In this document: piece after piece, positions 1 to 8,904 of the stretch
Layout: each line of letters opens with the position of its first letter
How positions within the stretch are numbered: the first letter of the stretch is position 1
Source: an uncultured Faecalicatena sp.
Lineage (GTDB): Bacteria; Bacillota; Clostridia; Lachnospirales; Lachnospiraceae
DNA length: 64,000 bases
Reading direction: 5' to 3'
Assembly (NCBI GenBank): GCA_948468385.1
Contig: CAOKHZ010000003.1
Coordinates: 119,708 to 183,707, forward strand
The notes under the pieces: generated by a model
Told to the model about the DNA's origin: nothing
Seen by the model: the letters and a program-made list of their open reading frames with translations, nothing else
Database searches by the model: none
Position numbers and translations under genes: made by a program

Positions 1-1
1 A

Positions 2-700
2 GAAAATCCCGCGAATTATAATGCGTGGTCCTACTTAGGCGAGTCTTTTGCCGGAAGCGGGCAGACGCAAGAAGCATTGTCTTGCATGGGACGCGTCATC
101 GAGCACGGGACGAGGCAGGCCATGGAGGATCGGGTAAACGCCGCCTTCGCGGTATGGTTTTCCGAAGCGTCTTTCTTGCCAGACGAGGAAATCGCATCCT
201 ACGAAGAGCGAGCCTGGAAATACTACGAACTCTTTTCGCGGACGGGGATCACATTCCCCGACGTGGAATTTTACATGGGCCGCTTTTTGTTGCGTATGGG
301 AAAGGAAGAAGACGGGGTTCGTTTCTTTGAGCTCACCTTGGAAAAGCTGGAGCGTTATAAGGGAAGCTCCTCGTTGAAGGTACCAAGCCAGTTGGGTCTT
401 ATTTATAACGTCCTCCAGACTTGGTACAAGGAACATGGCGACGCTTCCAAGTCCGTATACTATGGCACGCTGTCCTTACGTTTCAACTGCCATCAGGATG
501 AGACGCTGTCCACACTTTTATCAATGTTTCGAGACGACCCAAATACGACGTCGGAACAAGTCTTCGGCTTTTTAGCGGGACTGTATCATTTTGAAAACTT
601 GAAAGATAAGCTGTTTGTTCTAAAAGCGGCTATGAAGATAGAATATAAGGAATTGGAAGAACAAGTCAGAAGCAACTTGTCCGAAGAAGAAAACACATAA
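2..700 (+). CDS. TPR-type protein, C-terminal part (5' end outside window)
   Basis: The reading frame is already open at base 2 and no start is visible, so only the C-terminal 232 residues are present. An ATG at 77 is internal. The first visible stretch (ANYNAWSYLGESF followed by QTQEALSCMGRVIEHG) has the spacing of a tetratricopeptide helix pair. The rest is helical and charged, with a further TPR-like segment around the middle (GRFLLRMGKEEDGVRFFE). In Clostridia such TPR tails are often attached to GT2 glycosyltransferases in surface-glycan loci, which fits the genes downstream. That assignment is inference, since the catalytic part is outside the window. A strong terminator follows, so it closes the preceding transcription unit. 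Confidence 0.6.
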   Translation, partial: ENPANYNAWSYLGESFAGSGQTQEALSCMGRVIEHGTRQAMEDRVNAAFAVWFSEASFLPDEEIASYEERAWKYYELFSRTGITFPDVEFYMGRFLLRMGKEEDGVRFFELTLEKLERYKGSSSLKVPSQLGLIYNVLQTWYKEHGDASKSVYYGTLSLRFNCHQDETLSTLLSMFRDDPNTTSEQVFGFLAGLYHFENLKDKLFVLKAAMKIEYKELEEQVRSNLSEEENT

Positions 701-752
701 CCATTTCGTAACATAACAAAATTTTATTTTTTACAACTGAAAATGCTAGTAA

Positions 753-785
753 AGAGAAGGCTTTTAAAAATTAAAAGCCTTCTCT
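753..785 (+). terminator. Intrinsic terminator after TPR gene
   Basis: A perfect 15-bp inverted repeat (AGAGAAGGCTTTTAA and its complement) encloses a 3-nt AAA loop. The T-rich arm provides the U-rich 3' side. It separates the TPR gene from the glycan locus. Confidence 0.75.
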
Positions 786-807
786 AGTAAGGAAACAGAA
801 ACTTATC

Positions 808-834
808 AAAAAATACGTATAAGAAAAAATACGT
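808..834 (+). promoter_or_regulatory. Direct repeat in leader of the glycan locus
   Basis: Two exact copies of AAAAAATACGT start 16 bp apart (808 and 824), between the terminator and the first gene of the long + strand locus. They could be a regulator-binding site or part of the promoter. No good -35/-10 pair was recognised here. Confidence 0.3.
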
Positions 835-867
835 GAAATATGCTTGCTGTCAGGAAATGGAAGTCAT

Positions 868-2229
868 ATGAGAGAAAAACAAAAACAAGAGATTTTGGAA
901 GTCTTTGAAACGCTTCATGCGGCGCATGAAGCGATAAAAAATGCCGCAGAGAAGGGAAATGTCCGGAAGGCATGCGATATGCTCGCAGAATGTCAGCAGG
1001 CGGCTGTTGCAGTGGGTACAAATATTGAGCAGTCCGAAGGAGAAGGACATGTGGCGGTTTCCTATTTGGAAGAATATTGTGAGGCGGTATTTCGCGCTTA
1101 TGAGGAATTGGGAAAAGCCAATTACAGTGGCAACAAGGTATATAGGGGATTACGCAAGCAAATCGTAAAAGCGGAAAACGCGGCAAGAAATAATATATGC
1201 GTCAGAAAAGAAGTTGTTTTTTTCCCATATAAGGCAAGTATGTGGGATTCGCTAGAAAGCGTGTATCTTGCGGCAAAAGCCGATCCGAAATGCGATGCTT
1301 ACTGTGTGCCGATTCCTTACTTTGATCTCAATCCCGACCATAGCTTCGGCACAATGCATTTTGAGGGCGGAGAATATCCAAAAGACATTGAGATAATAGA
1401 CTGGCAGACCTATGACTTTGAAGAGAGAATGCCGGATGAAATATATATTCATAATGCTTATGATGATTGTAACTTTGTCACCAGCGTGCATCCGCGGTTT
1501 TATTCACGCAATCTGAAGAAATATACGGACAAGCTGGTATACATTCCATATTTTGTGCTGGATGAGGTTGAGCCGGATAACCAAAAGGCAACTGATTTCA
1601 TAAGGCACTTTGTCTGGCTGCCGGGTGTCATCCTTGCGGATCGGGTTATCGTTCAGTCCGAAAAAATGAAACAGATTTACGTGAATGAATATCTGAAGGC
1701 AGCGAGAGAAAACGGTTTAAAAGGTAGGCATCTTGATAGGAGATATCTGGAACAGAAAATAAGCGGATCCGGTTCTCCAAAACTGGATAGGGTGCGGAGA
1801 ATTAAAAAAGAGGATTTGGAGATACCCCGGGATTGGCTTAAGAATATTCAAAAAGTCAATGGCACATATAAAAAGATTATTTTTTACAATACAAGCATTG
1901 GTGCGTTGCTGGAGCATGGAGATAAGATGCTTAAGAAAATGGAACGTACATTTGAAATATTGAAAGAGTATAAGGATGAAGTGGCACTTTTGTGGCGTCC
2001 CCATCCACTGCTGACATCCACAATCCGCGCCATGCGCCCGCATTTATGGGCGGAATATAGCCGGATTGTGGAAAATTTCAAAGAGGAAGGTTGGGGAATC
2101 TATGATGACAGTGCGGATATTGACCGCGCGGTTCTTATAAGTGATGCCTATTATGGCGATAGGAGCAGCGTGGTACAACTTTGTAAAAAAAGAGAAATGC
2201 CTATTATGATACAGAATGTGGATGTATAA
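868..2229 (+). CDS. CDP-glycerol glycerophosphotransferase-like protein
   Basis: 453 residues. The frame is open from a TTG at 844, but the ATG at 868 is preceded by GGAAG at proper distance and is preferred. The N-terminal ~110 residues are helical. The C-terminal half has a GT-B-like layout with KIIFYNTSIGALLEH, ALLWRPHPLL and AYYGDRSSVVQLCK; these resemble the donor-site segments (HP and GD-S-S) of the TagB/TagF family that transfer polyol phosphates from CDP-polyols. A polyol-phosphate transferase would suit the CDP-pentitol genes at 24312-26167. It is soluble, with no signal peptide. It is the first gene of the locus. Family membership is likely, substrate unknown. Confidence 0.5.
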   Translation: MREKQKQEILEVFETLHAAHEAIKNAAEKGNVRKACDMLAECQQAAVAVGTNIEQSEGEGHVAVSYLEEYCEAVFRAYEELGKANYSGNKVYRGLRKQIVKAENAARNNICVRKEVVFFPYKASMWDSLESVYLAAKADPKCDAYCVPIPYFDLNPDHSFGTMHFEGGEYPKDIEIIDWQTYDFEERMPDEIYIHNAYDDCNFVTSVHPRFYSRNLKKYTDKLVYIPYFVLDEVEPDNQKATDFIRHFVWLPGVILADRVIVQSEKMKQIYVNEYLKAARENGLKGRHLDRRYLEQKISGSGSPKLDRVRRIKKEDLEIPRDWLKNIQKVNGTYKKIIFYNTSIGALLEHGDKMLKKMERTFEILKEYKDEVALLWRPHPLLTSTIRAMRPHLWAEYSRIVENFKEEGWGIYDDSADIDRAVLISDAYYGDRSSVVQLCKKREMPIMIQNVDV

Positions 2230-2295
2230 AAAGCTTACATAGAAGCGAAGGCCAGGTTATTCTTTATTATGATAAATAAAAAAGGTAGAAGACAA

Positions 2296-3444
2296 ATGCG
2301 AGAGAAATCAGATGTTATGTATGTAGAAGGCAACGCAGGGGTTGAATATAACGGAAAGGTTTATTTTTCATCATTTAACCCCACTGGCTGCTTATTTTGT
2401 TTTGATATAGAAAAAGGGACGACTACATTTATAAAACAGTTTTCGGTAGAAATCAACCAGGGAATGTGTCATATAGATGCTTTTCTTTGCGAAAACAATG
2501 CTTGGTTTATTCCATGGGGTGCACGGAGACTGGTATGTGTAAATTTGGACAATTTTGAAGAGGAGTATTTTGAAATAGAAGGTCATGATTACGCAAACGA
2601 ACATGCTTTTGTAGATTACTTGTCTTTTGAAGATGATAAACTCATTCTGATTCCTTGTGGACATAAGCTTGACACAATGGTAATCGTAGATTTAAAAAAA
2701 CGTACTATAAAAGAATTCCCCCATGTGATTCCAAAAGGAAAATGCATTGGAGCTTATGTATGGAGAAATAAGCTACACTTTTTGTCGGTATATGGTGAAG
2801 AGATTTCTTTGTTTGATTTAAAGAAAATGGAAGTTAAACATTTATGTGAGGAAGTTGAGGGAGATGCTTGGAAGTATTCTTCTCTGATTCAAAATGGTTC
2901 AATTGTATACTTAATTCCCCGTGAAGCAGACAATGTTCAGGTTATTGATCTTTGTACTAATGTACGGAGACCGATTATGCTTCCGTTCTCAGAAGAGCAA
3001 TTTTTGAGTGGAATATCGATTAATGGCGGTGTATTGCTGTTTGCGTGTTGCTATGGCGACGAAGTTTCTTTAAATAAGAAAGTAACAGACCGGGGTATGA
3101 TTCGATGCTTGAAGATTCATAGCAAAGAGAACCATATGGAGACTTGTAAATTTCCACATGGTCGTTCAACGAAATTTCAATATTATATGAGAAAAATATA
3201 TTCAGAGCAAGAGCAGAGCCGCCAGTTAATTATGGTGAGTGATGGGAATTTATTTCAAATTGACGAAAATGGATACATTGTAAATACTTGGGATTATAGC
3301 ATGGAAATTGCTTCGGATTGGTTAAAACCAAAGCTTGACCGTCGGATAGCCATGCAGGATATCCGAAGACATAATCCTGAAGTAATTATGGAAAGCGAGG
3401 GACTTCGCTTAGGGGATTTTATGCAGGCACTTATAAAAGGGTAA
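2296..3444 (+). CDS. Unknown protein, beta-propeller-like
   Basis: 382 residues from the ATG at 2296 (AGGTAGAAG upstream); an in-frame ATG at 2269 has a poorer ribosome site. No signal peptide or membrane segment. The sequence is a run of short beta-strand blocks of the type 'GKVYFSSFNPTGCLFCFDI', 'NKLHFLSVYGEEISLFDL' and 'SIVYLIPREADNVQVIDL', repeating about every 45-50 residues. This is what a six- or seven-bladed propeller looks like. There is no catalytic motif I recognise. Codon use is AT-rich, like its neighbours. It lies between the CDP-polyol-transferase-like gene and the sulfotransferase-like gene, so a role in glycan assembly is plausible but unproven. Confidence 0.5.
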   Translation: MREKSDVMYVEGNAGVEYNGKVYFSSFNPTGCLFCFDIEKGTTTFIKQFSVEINQGMCHIDAFLCENNAWFIPWGARRLVCVNLDNFEEEYFEIEGHDYANEHAFVDYLSFEDDKLILIPCGHKLDTMVIVDLKKRTIKEFPHVIPKGKCIGAYVWRNKLHFLSVYGEEISLFDLKKMEVKHLCEEVEGDAWKYSSLIQNGSIVYLIPREADNVQVIDLCTNVRRPIMLPFSEEQFLSGISINGGVLLFACCYGDEVSLNKKVTDRGMIRCLKIHSKENHMETCKFPHGRSTKFQYYMRKIYSEQEQSRQLIMVSDGNLFQIDENGYIVNTWDYSMEIASDWLKPKLDRRIAMQDIRRHNPEVIMESEGLRLGDFMQALIKG

Positions 3445-3473
3445 TCGCTAGATGACGCTGGAGGAGAATCAAG

Positions 3474-4856
3474 ATGCATAAAAATACATTGTTAATACAT
3501 ATAGGCACACCTAAAACCGGAAGTAGCAGCATACAACACTTTTGTTATCAGAATAATGAATTGCTGATGTCTTATGGATGGTGTTATCCACGATTTGAGG
3601 ATTTTTTTAATAAGCAGTATCACGAAATAAACGGAGGCGTATTTTGCTATCCGGATGAGTTTCACCTTATGGATAAAAATCATCCTCGTTGGGAAGCGAT
3701 TTGGGACAATATACTTCACTATTTAAAATCATATAGTGTACTTTTATCAAATGAAGTGTTTTGGTATCATGAGAATAGGAAATTATTAAAAGAAGCTGTA
3801 AAGAGATGGGAAAATGTAAAAGTATTAGTATATTTAAGAAGGCAGGATTTGTATTTTGAATCACTCTACATGAACCTTATAAGAGAAGGTGAGACAAAGA
3901 GTTTTAATGAGTGGATGAATATTTTTCTGAGCGGGAATTATAAAACTCCAGACACGGAGCATATAGAAACCATTAATTATTTGCAAGAGTTGAGGGATAT
4001 AGAGGAACTCGTTGGAATTGAAAATATGCATGTCCGAACATTCGACAAAACTCGGTGGAGACATGGAAGTTTAATAGAAGATTTTATGGATGTGTTAGGA
4101 ATCAAGGGAATAAACGAAAGGGAAATTACGGAGGATGTCATTGAAAACAGAGCTTTATCGATGGAAAAACTGGAGTTATACCGTGAGCTGAACCGAAGCA
4201 TATCACAAGGAGAACGTAATGCGTGGGGCTTTTTTAGATCATCAGGGACGGCCAAACTGGACGCTTTATTTTATCCAGACATGGATGGAAAGAAAAAATA
4301 TCTGTTGATGAACTCGGAACAGAGGAAGGAAATCTGGAAAAGATTTAAAAAGGAGAACGAAGAGATCGCATCCAGGTATCGGGATGGAAAAGAGTTGTTC
4401 GAATACAAGATGCCTGACGGAGTAGTTTGGCAGCCAATGCTTTCGGACATGCAGAGAGAAATGGTAAAATCGGCTTTTAAACTTCATCTGAAGGAATATG
4501 CAGAAATGCACAGATATAGTGTGCTGCTTACGATACGGGCTTTGTGCGGTGACCGGCGGCTGGCTCTTTATGGGATTGGCAAATGCGGGAAGGAGATTCT
4601 TGAAAAATACATTCTTCCGTTTGAGATTGTGATTGATAACGATCCACATAAGGGCACGCAAGTACCGCCGGGATTGGAAGTCATCTCATCGGACGAGGTT
4701 GAGGACTGGAAGAGTATGTTTTTTGTAATTGCCATACGGGATTCTGATGAAATCGAGATGCAGATGAAAGGGCATCATCTTATAAGAAATAAGGATTATG
4801 TATTAGGTATCGACTTTTTTGAATTGGTAAATTGGGATATGAGTAAGTTTCGCTGA
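3474..4856 (+). CDS. Sulfotransferase-like protein with C-terminal Rossmann-like module
   Basis: 460 residues; ATG 3474 is preceded by GGAGGAGAATCAAG. Residues 6-17 (LIHIGTPKTGSS) match the 5'-phosphosulfate-binding loop of PAPS-dependent sulfotransferases. VLVYLRRQDLYFESLYMN, near residues 123-140, is placed like the 3'-phosphate-binding segment. The domain probably ends near residue 340. Residues ~358-455 form a second unit (LALYGIGKCGKEILEKY, then IVIDNDP) like the tails of the two GT2 enzymes at 4917 and 16548. Predicted to move sulfate from PAPS to a glycan in the cytoplasm. The PAPS synthesis genes (19924-22681), the PAP phosphatase and the sulfate importer in the same locus support this. 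The acceptor is unknown. Confidence 0.7.
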   Translation: MHKNTLLIHIGTPKTGSSSIQHFCYQNNELLMSYGWCYPRFEDFFNKQYHEINGGVFCYPDEFHLMDKNHPRWEAIWDNILHYLKSYSVLLSNEVFWYHENRKLLKEAVKRWENVKVLVYLRRQDLYFESLYMNLIREGETKSFNEWMNIFLSGNYKTPDTEHIETINYLQELRDIEELVGIENMHVRTFDKTRWRHGSLIEDFMDVLGIKGINEREITEDVIENRALSMEKLELYRELNRSISQGERNAWGFFRSSGTAKLDALFYPDMDGKKKYLLMNSEQRKEIWKRFKKENEEIASRYRDGKELFEYKMPDGVVWQPMLSDMQREMVKSAFKLHLKEYAEMHRYSVLLTIRALCGDRRLALYGIGKCGKEILEKYILPFEIVIDNDPHKGTQVPPGLEVISSDEVEDWKSMFFVIAIRDSDEIEMQMKGHHLIRNKDYVLGIDFFELVNWDMSKFR

Positions 4857-4916
4857 AGATAATTGAAGATGGTTGAAGGAAATAAAAAATAGTTGAAGAT
4901 AGAGGAAGGAGTTTTG

Positions 4917-6089
4917 ATGAAGGAAAATACTAAGATAACCGTTGTGATTGCGGTACGTAATATGCCGGAAACTTTGAGCAGGGCGATAGAAAGTGTATTG
5001 AATCAGACTTATCCATATAAGGAATTGATTGTGATGGATGGGGCTTCTACGGATGATACGGTTGACGTTATCAGAAAATATGAAGATCAACTGGCATATT
5101 GGGTGTCCGAACCGGATCGCGGCCCTTCGGATGCAATTTCAAAGGCTTTGCCTCATGCAAGCGGCGAATTGATTGGGTTTTTAGGAGCGGATGACTGGTA
5201 TGAACCATATGCCCTTGAACTTGTGGCGGCAGCATATCAGGAATCACACGCGGATCTATGCTATGGAAATATGATGACGCGCGATGGTGATATATGTGAG
5301 CTTAAGAATCTGAAAAAGTTCAGCCCTGACAAACTCTTTATGGAGGGAACGCAGTGGATAGGCGCCGTATGCGCGTTTGTAAAGAAAGAGCTGCTAGAAG
5401 CAAATTACAAAAAGAAAAATGACGTGCTTTTGACAGATTATCTGTTTTTCTTGCGGCTATATGCGGAGGGACGCAAGTTTGCACATATCGGTGATGACCG
5501 GCACATTACGAACTTTTCCATAGGCGGCAGAACCACGGCCGGCATTTATCGTGCCATTCGTGATACCGAGGTAGTGCGAAAACAGTTTCTCGAAGAGTAT
5601 CCCCATATGCGTGAGCAGTATGCGAAATACGCAGAACGTATGGAGAAAGCATATGCCATGGGAATCGCGGATTACTATAGACAAGTTCTAAGCAAAGAAC
5701 AGTATAGGGAATATGTGAAAGAACTTCCGTGTTCTAATGAAGATTGTATTTTGTTTGGTTCGGGGAAACAAGGGCAGGCTTGCGCAAGGCTGATGAGAAT
5801 ATTCAATATCAAAATGGAATGTTTTGTTGATAATGACAGTTTAAAGTGGGAGCAGGAAGTCGAAGGGCTTCCAATTAGGAGTCCGGAAATTTTGAAAGAG
5901 GCCGCCAACAAATGCGTGGTGGTGACGCCGTCCTGGGATTTTGAGGACCAGATTATGGAACAGCTCTATGCCATGGGAATTGAAAAAAGGTGCAGCATAA
6001 TACATTATTCGGATATTGCAATCCAAGTATACCGCGTATTGGGTGAAGATGTGTTGGATGACGCATGGAATAAAGGACTGATATCTTAG
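4917..6089 (+). CDS. GT2 glycosyltransferase with C-terminal Rossmann-like module
   Basis: 390 residues. ATG 4917 follows AGGAAGGAG; the frame extends upstream to a TTG at 4893 without a ribosome site. The GT-A catalytic part is typical of GT2: TVVIAVRNMPETLSRAI, the nucleotide-binding VMDGASTDDTVDVI, the acceptor loop RGPSDAISKAL and the DXD-like GADDWY. Residues ~275-370 form a second module (ILFGSGKQGQACARLM, then CFVDND) shared with 3474-4856 and 16548-17720. No membrane segment. It is paralogous to the gene at 16548 along its whole length, including the ending (DDAWNKGLIS against TDAWKRGVIR). Donor sugar unknown; one of the heptose or polyol products of the locus is possible. Confidence 0.85.
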   Translation: MKENTKITVVIAVRNMPETLSRAIESVLNQTYPYKELIVMDGASTDDTVDVIRKYEDQLAYWVSEPDRGPSDAISKALPHASGELIGFLGADDWYEPYALELVAAAYQESHADLCYGNMMTRDGDICELKNLKKFSPDKLFMEGTQWIGAVCAFVKKELLEANYKKKNDVLLTDYLFFLRLYAEGRKFAHIGDDRHITNFSIGGRTTAGIYRAIRDTEVVRKQFLEEYPHMREQYAKYAERMEKAYAMGIADYYRQVLSKEQYREYVKELPCSNEDCILFGSGKQGQACARLMRIFNIKMECFVDNDSLKWEQEVEGLPIRSPEILKEAANKCVVVTPSWDFEDQIMEQLYAMGIEKRCSIIHYSDIAIQVYRVLGEDVLDDAWNKGLIS

Positions 6090-6096
6090 GAGAGAG

Positions 6097-7092
6097 ATGA
6101 TGATTATTACAAGAACACCATTACGTATATCTTTCTTCGGTGGCGGTACGGATCTTCCTGGTTATTATTTAAAACATGAAGGTGAAGTTCTGTCAACGAC
6201 GATAGATAAATATTTATATATCACTTGCAGGCATATGCCGCCTTTTTGGGATTACAAGCATAGATTCGTGTATGGTTCGAAAACAGAATGCGTATCAGAT
6301 ATAGAAGAGATTGAGCACCCTTCTATTAGGGAGACACTTCGTTTTATGAATATAGATTACGGCGTGGACATGCACTATAATACGGACATTCCGGCCAAAT
6401 CGGGAATAGGATCAAGTTCTTCATTTACGGTTGGGCTATTAAATACCTTGAACGGGCTTGAAGGAAGAATTTCATCGAAACGTCAACTGATGCGCGACAG
6501 CATTTATATTGAGCAGAACATGATCAAAGAGCCGGTTGGGGCGCAAGATCAGACCGCGGCGGCATATGGAGGCTTTAATCACATTGTTTTTCGACAAAAT
6601 GGGGAGATTGAAGTGATGCCGATAACAATACACGAGGATAGAATAAAAGAGCTGAATGATTCCCTGCTTTTAGTTTTCACCGGGTTTCAGAGATATTCCA
6701 AGAATATTGAAAAAAAGAAAATAGAACGAATCAATGAAAATATAAAACATCTTGATACAATGAAGCGGTATGTTTCGGACGCTCTGGCAATCCTTAATTC
6801 AAATGAGGACATACTTGAATTTGGTTCACTTCTGAATGAAACGTGGAAAATGAAGAAGATGCTTGCAGACAATGTGACCGATGAAAGAATTGATGCAATG
6901 TACCGTGCGGGGATGGAAAATGGCGCCGTGGGCGGAAAGCTATTAGGAGCAGGCGGAGGCGGTTTTATGTTGTTCTTTGTGTCAAGAGAGAAGCGTGAAG
7001 AACTAAAGAAAGCGATGAGGGATTATGTCTGCGTACCTTTTCGGTTTGAAAATTCTGGAAGCCAGGTGATTTATTATACTCACGGCGGATGA
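6097..7092 (+). CDS. hddA: D-glycero-D-manno-heptose 7-phosphate kinase (GHMP family)
   Basis: 331 residues, the usual HddA length. AGGAGAG sits just before ATG ATG (6097/6100). GHMP motifs are complete: N-terminal RTPLRISFFGGGTDLP (residues 6-21), the ATP loop PAKSGIGSSSS (99-109) and motif 3, GAVGGKLLGAGGGG (276-289). HddA phosphorylates the anomeric position of D-glycero-D-manno-heptose 7-phosphate on the way to GDP-heptose. The partner enzymes GmhA, GmhB and HddC are all downstream (14487-16517), which makes the heptose assignment much firmer than a generic sugar kinase. It lies 8 nt after the GT2 gene, in an apparent operon. Confidence 0.88.
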   Translation: MMIITRTPLRISFFGGGTDLPGYYLKHEGEVLSTTIDKYLYITCRHMPPFWDYKHRFVYGSKTECVSDIEEIEHPSIRETLRFMNIDYGVDMHYNTDIPAKSGIGSSSSFTVGLLNTLNGLEGRISSKRQLMRDSIYIEQNMIKEPVGAQDQTAAAYGGFNHIVFRQNGEIEVMPITIHEDRIKELNDSLLLVFTGFQRYSKNIEKKKIERINENIKHLDTMKRYVSDALAILNSNEDILEFGSLLNETWKMKKMLADNVTDERIDAMYRAGMENGAVGGKLLGAGGGGFMLFFVSREKREELKKAMRDYVCVPFRFENSGSQVIYYTHGG

Positions 7093-7120
7093 AATCTGAC
7101 AAGCAGGAGGATGAAAGAGG

Positions 7121-8056
7121 TTGAGAAAAAGTCTAAAAGGTCTAAAAAGTCTAAATGTAAGGGATAGGTTTTTTTATGAATTATACGACAAGGTAAAATC
7201 CGGAGAGGACATTTCCCTGGTCAGTACGGATCTTGGAGCTCCCAGTCTGGATGACTTTCGGCGGGATTTTCCACAGCGATTTATCAGCGTGGGGATTGCC
7301 GAACAAAATGCCATTGCCGTGGCCGGGGGACTTTGCCTTGCCGGAAAAAAAGTTGTCACCTATGGGTTAAACCCTTTTCCGGTCACCAGGGCTTTTGACC
7401 AGATTCGAAATTTGATGGCCTCCCTCGAACTGCCCATTACCGTTGCGGCGTTGAAAGCGGGAACCGCAACGGCTGAGGCTGGAATATCGCATATGGCCCT
7501 GGAAAATATATCGCTGCTCCGCACATTAAAAAATGTCAGGATTATCAGTCCGTCAGACGAAACCATCTCAAAGATGGCGGTGGATGAGATAATAAGAAGG
7601 CCTGCGCCGCGATATATACAGTTCGATCCATTTATCACGGACGCACTTTATGATGAGACGGAAATTGATTATAAAAAGGGGTTTGCCCTAAGTGGTCCTG
7701 AGAGTGATGTTGCAATTGTGGCTATGGGGATATGGGCTCACAAGTTGAAAAAAGAGAATCTGCCGTACAGACTTATTGACTGCTTCGCACTGCCGCTTTG
7801 CGAAAAAGAGTTCTGTGACGAACTGAAACAATATAAGCGGATCATAACCATCGAAGATGGTATAGACTGTGGCGGCATCGGGAGTATGACGCTGGAAATT
7901 TTAAATGATTTTGGTGTGGCCATTCCAGTGGAACGTATGGCACTTAAGTTCGGCAACGGATATCCCCGTGTATTTTCGGATCGAAATCTGATTTTTGAGC
8001 AGGAAGGTCTTACACTGGACAATCTTAAGAAAAAACTGGAAGGCGGGGAATCATAA
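7121..8056 (+). CDS. Transketolase-like C-terminal subunit (pyrimidine-binding)
   Basis: 311 residues. The start is TTG 7121, 10 nt after a perfect AGGAGG. The ATG at 7111 abuts the AGGAGG, is out of frame and stops at 7168. The protein has the pyrimidine domain with the catalytic glutamate in SVGIAEQNAIAVAGGL, followed by a C-terminal domain (VAIVAMGIWAHK and IITIEDGIDCGGIGS). It pairs with the TPP-binding subunit at 8056, which overlaps its stop by one base. Two possible roles in this locus: making sedoheptulose 7-phosphate for GmhA, or transferring a two-carbon ketol unit to a keto-sugar nucleotide. The sequence does not decide between them. A short repeated AGTCTAAA pattern follows the start. 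Confidence 0.8.
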   Translation: MRKSLKGLKSLNVRDRFFYELYDKVKSGEDISLVSTDLGAPSLDDFRRDFPQRFISVGIAEQNAIAVAGGLCLAGKKVVTYGLNPFPVTRAFDQIRNLMASLELPITVAALKAGTATAEAGISHMALENISLLRTLKNVRIISPSDETISKMAVDEIIRRPAPRYIQFDPFITDALYDETEIDYKKGFALSGPESDVAIVAMGIWAHKLKKENLPYRLIDCFALPLCEKEFCDELKQYKRIITIEDGIDCGGIGSMTLEILNDFGVAIPVERMALKFGNGYPRVFSDRNLIFEQEGLTLDNLKKKLEGGES

Positions 8057-8904
8057 TGACGGAAGCAAGAACATGTGCGGTAACGGCATGTGATGAAATA
8101 AAAAGCTATTATGAAAAGTCCTATAAAATGCGACAAAGGTTTATTGAACTTTTTTCCAATTTAGGATTTGGTCATCTGACGACGGCATTCTCTGAGACGG
8201 AGATTCTAATCGCGTTGTTTGAAAAGGTAATGCGGTTTGATAAAGATGGGAAGCCGATAGACCGATTTGTTTTAAGCAAGGGACACGGAGCCGGAATGGT
8301 GTATCCGATTCTGGAAGATATGGGGATATTTTCGAAGGAAGAAATCGATGAAATGGTGCAAATTGGCGGGGATTTGACAAAGATACGTGAATTTGTATAT
8401 CCGGGATTCGAGTTTTATGGCGGTTCCCTTGGTATTGGAATCGGTATGGCGGCCGGTCTTGCATTGGGTCTTAAGCAAAATAGGAAGGACAGTATCGTTT
8501 TCTGTCTGTGCGGAGATGCGGAATGCTATGAGGGATCCGTGTGGGAGGCGATGCTTTTTGCGGCACATAATCGGTTGAATAACCTTGTAATAATCGTGGA
8601 TCGGAATTATCTAGGTGTATCTGATTTTACGGAAAACATGTGCGCTTTCGAACCGTTTGCAGATAAGTGGAGAAGCTGCAATTGGGATGTCCGCGAAATC
8701 AACGGACATTCTTATGAAGAATTGTTTGACACGTTAGTGAATGTTTACAAGAGACCGTCCTCCAAACCGCTATGTATCATAGCGGATACCGTGAAAGGGA
8801 AAGGAGTTGGCGACTTATGCAATATTCCGTTAAAGCATGGCTATATGCCGACGGGAGAAAATGCTGATAATACAATGAAGAAACTGGAGCGATTTGGTAT
8901 ATGA
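8056..8904 (+). CDS. Transketolase-like N-terminal subunit (TPP-binding)
   Basis: 282 residues; ATG 8056 shares one base with the TAA of the partner subunit. The TPP diphosphate/metal motif is present as CLCGDAECYEGSVWEA (GD...E) followed ~25 residues later by the metal-ligand region VDRNYLGVS. The N-terminal SKGHGAGMVYPIL is the usual substrate-side histidine segment of transketolases. The gene order is C-terminal half first, then N-terminal half; the reverse is more common in two-gene transketolases. The 3' end overlaps the radical SAM gene by ATGA, so translation is probably coupled. Confidence 0.82.
   Translation: MTEARTCAVTACDEIKSYYEKSYKMRQRFIELFSNLGFGHLTTAFSETEILIALFEKVMRFDKDGKPIDRFVLSKGHGAGMVYPILEDMGIFSKEEIDEMVQIGGDLTKIREFVYPGFEFYGGSLGIGIGMAAGLALGLKQNRKDSIVFCLCGDAECYEGSVWEAMLFAAHNRLNNLVIIVDRNYLGVSDFTENMCAFEPFADKWRSCNWDVREINGHSYEELFDTLVNVYKRPSSKPLCIIADTVKGKGVGDLCNIPLKHGYMPTGENADNTMKKLERFGI

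Noticed and set aside
7111-7168. ATG reading frame before the transketolase subunit
   Set aside because: It begins with the ATG touching AGGAGG, encodes 18 Lys/Ser-rich residues and stops. The TTG at 7121, with correct spacing to AGGAGG, opens the real protein.
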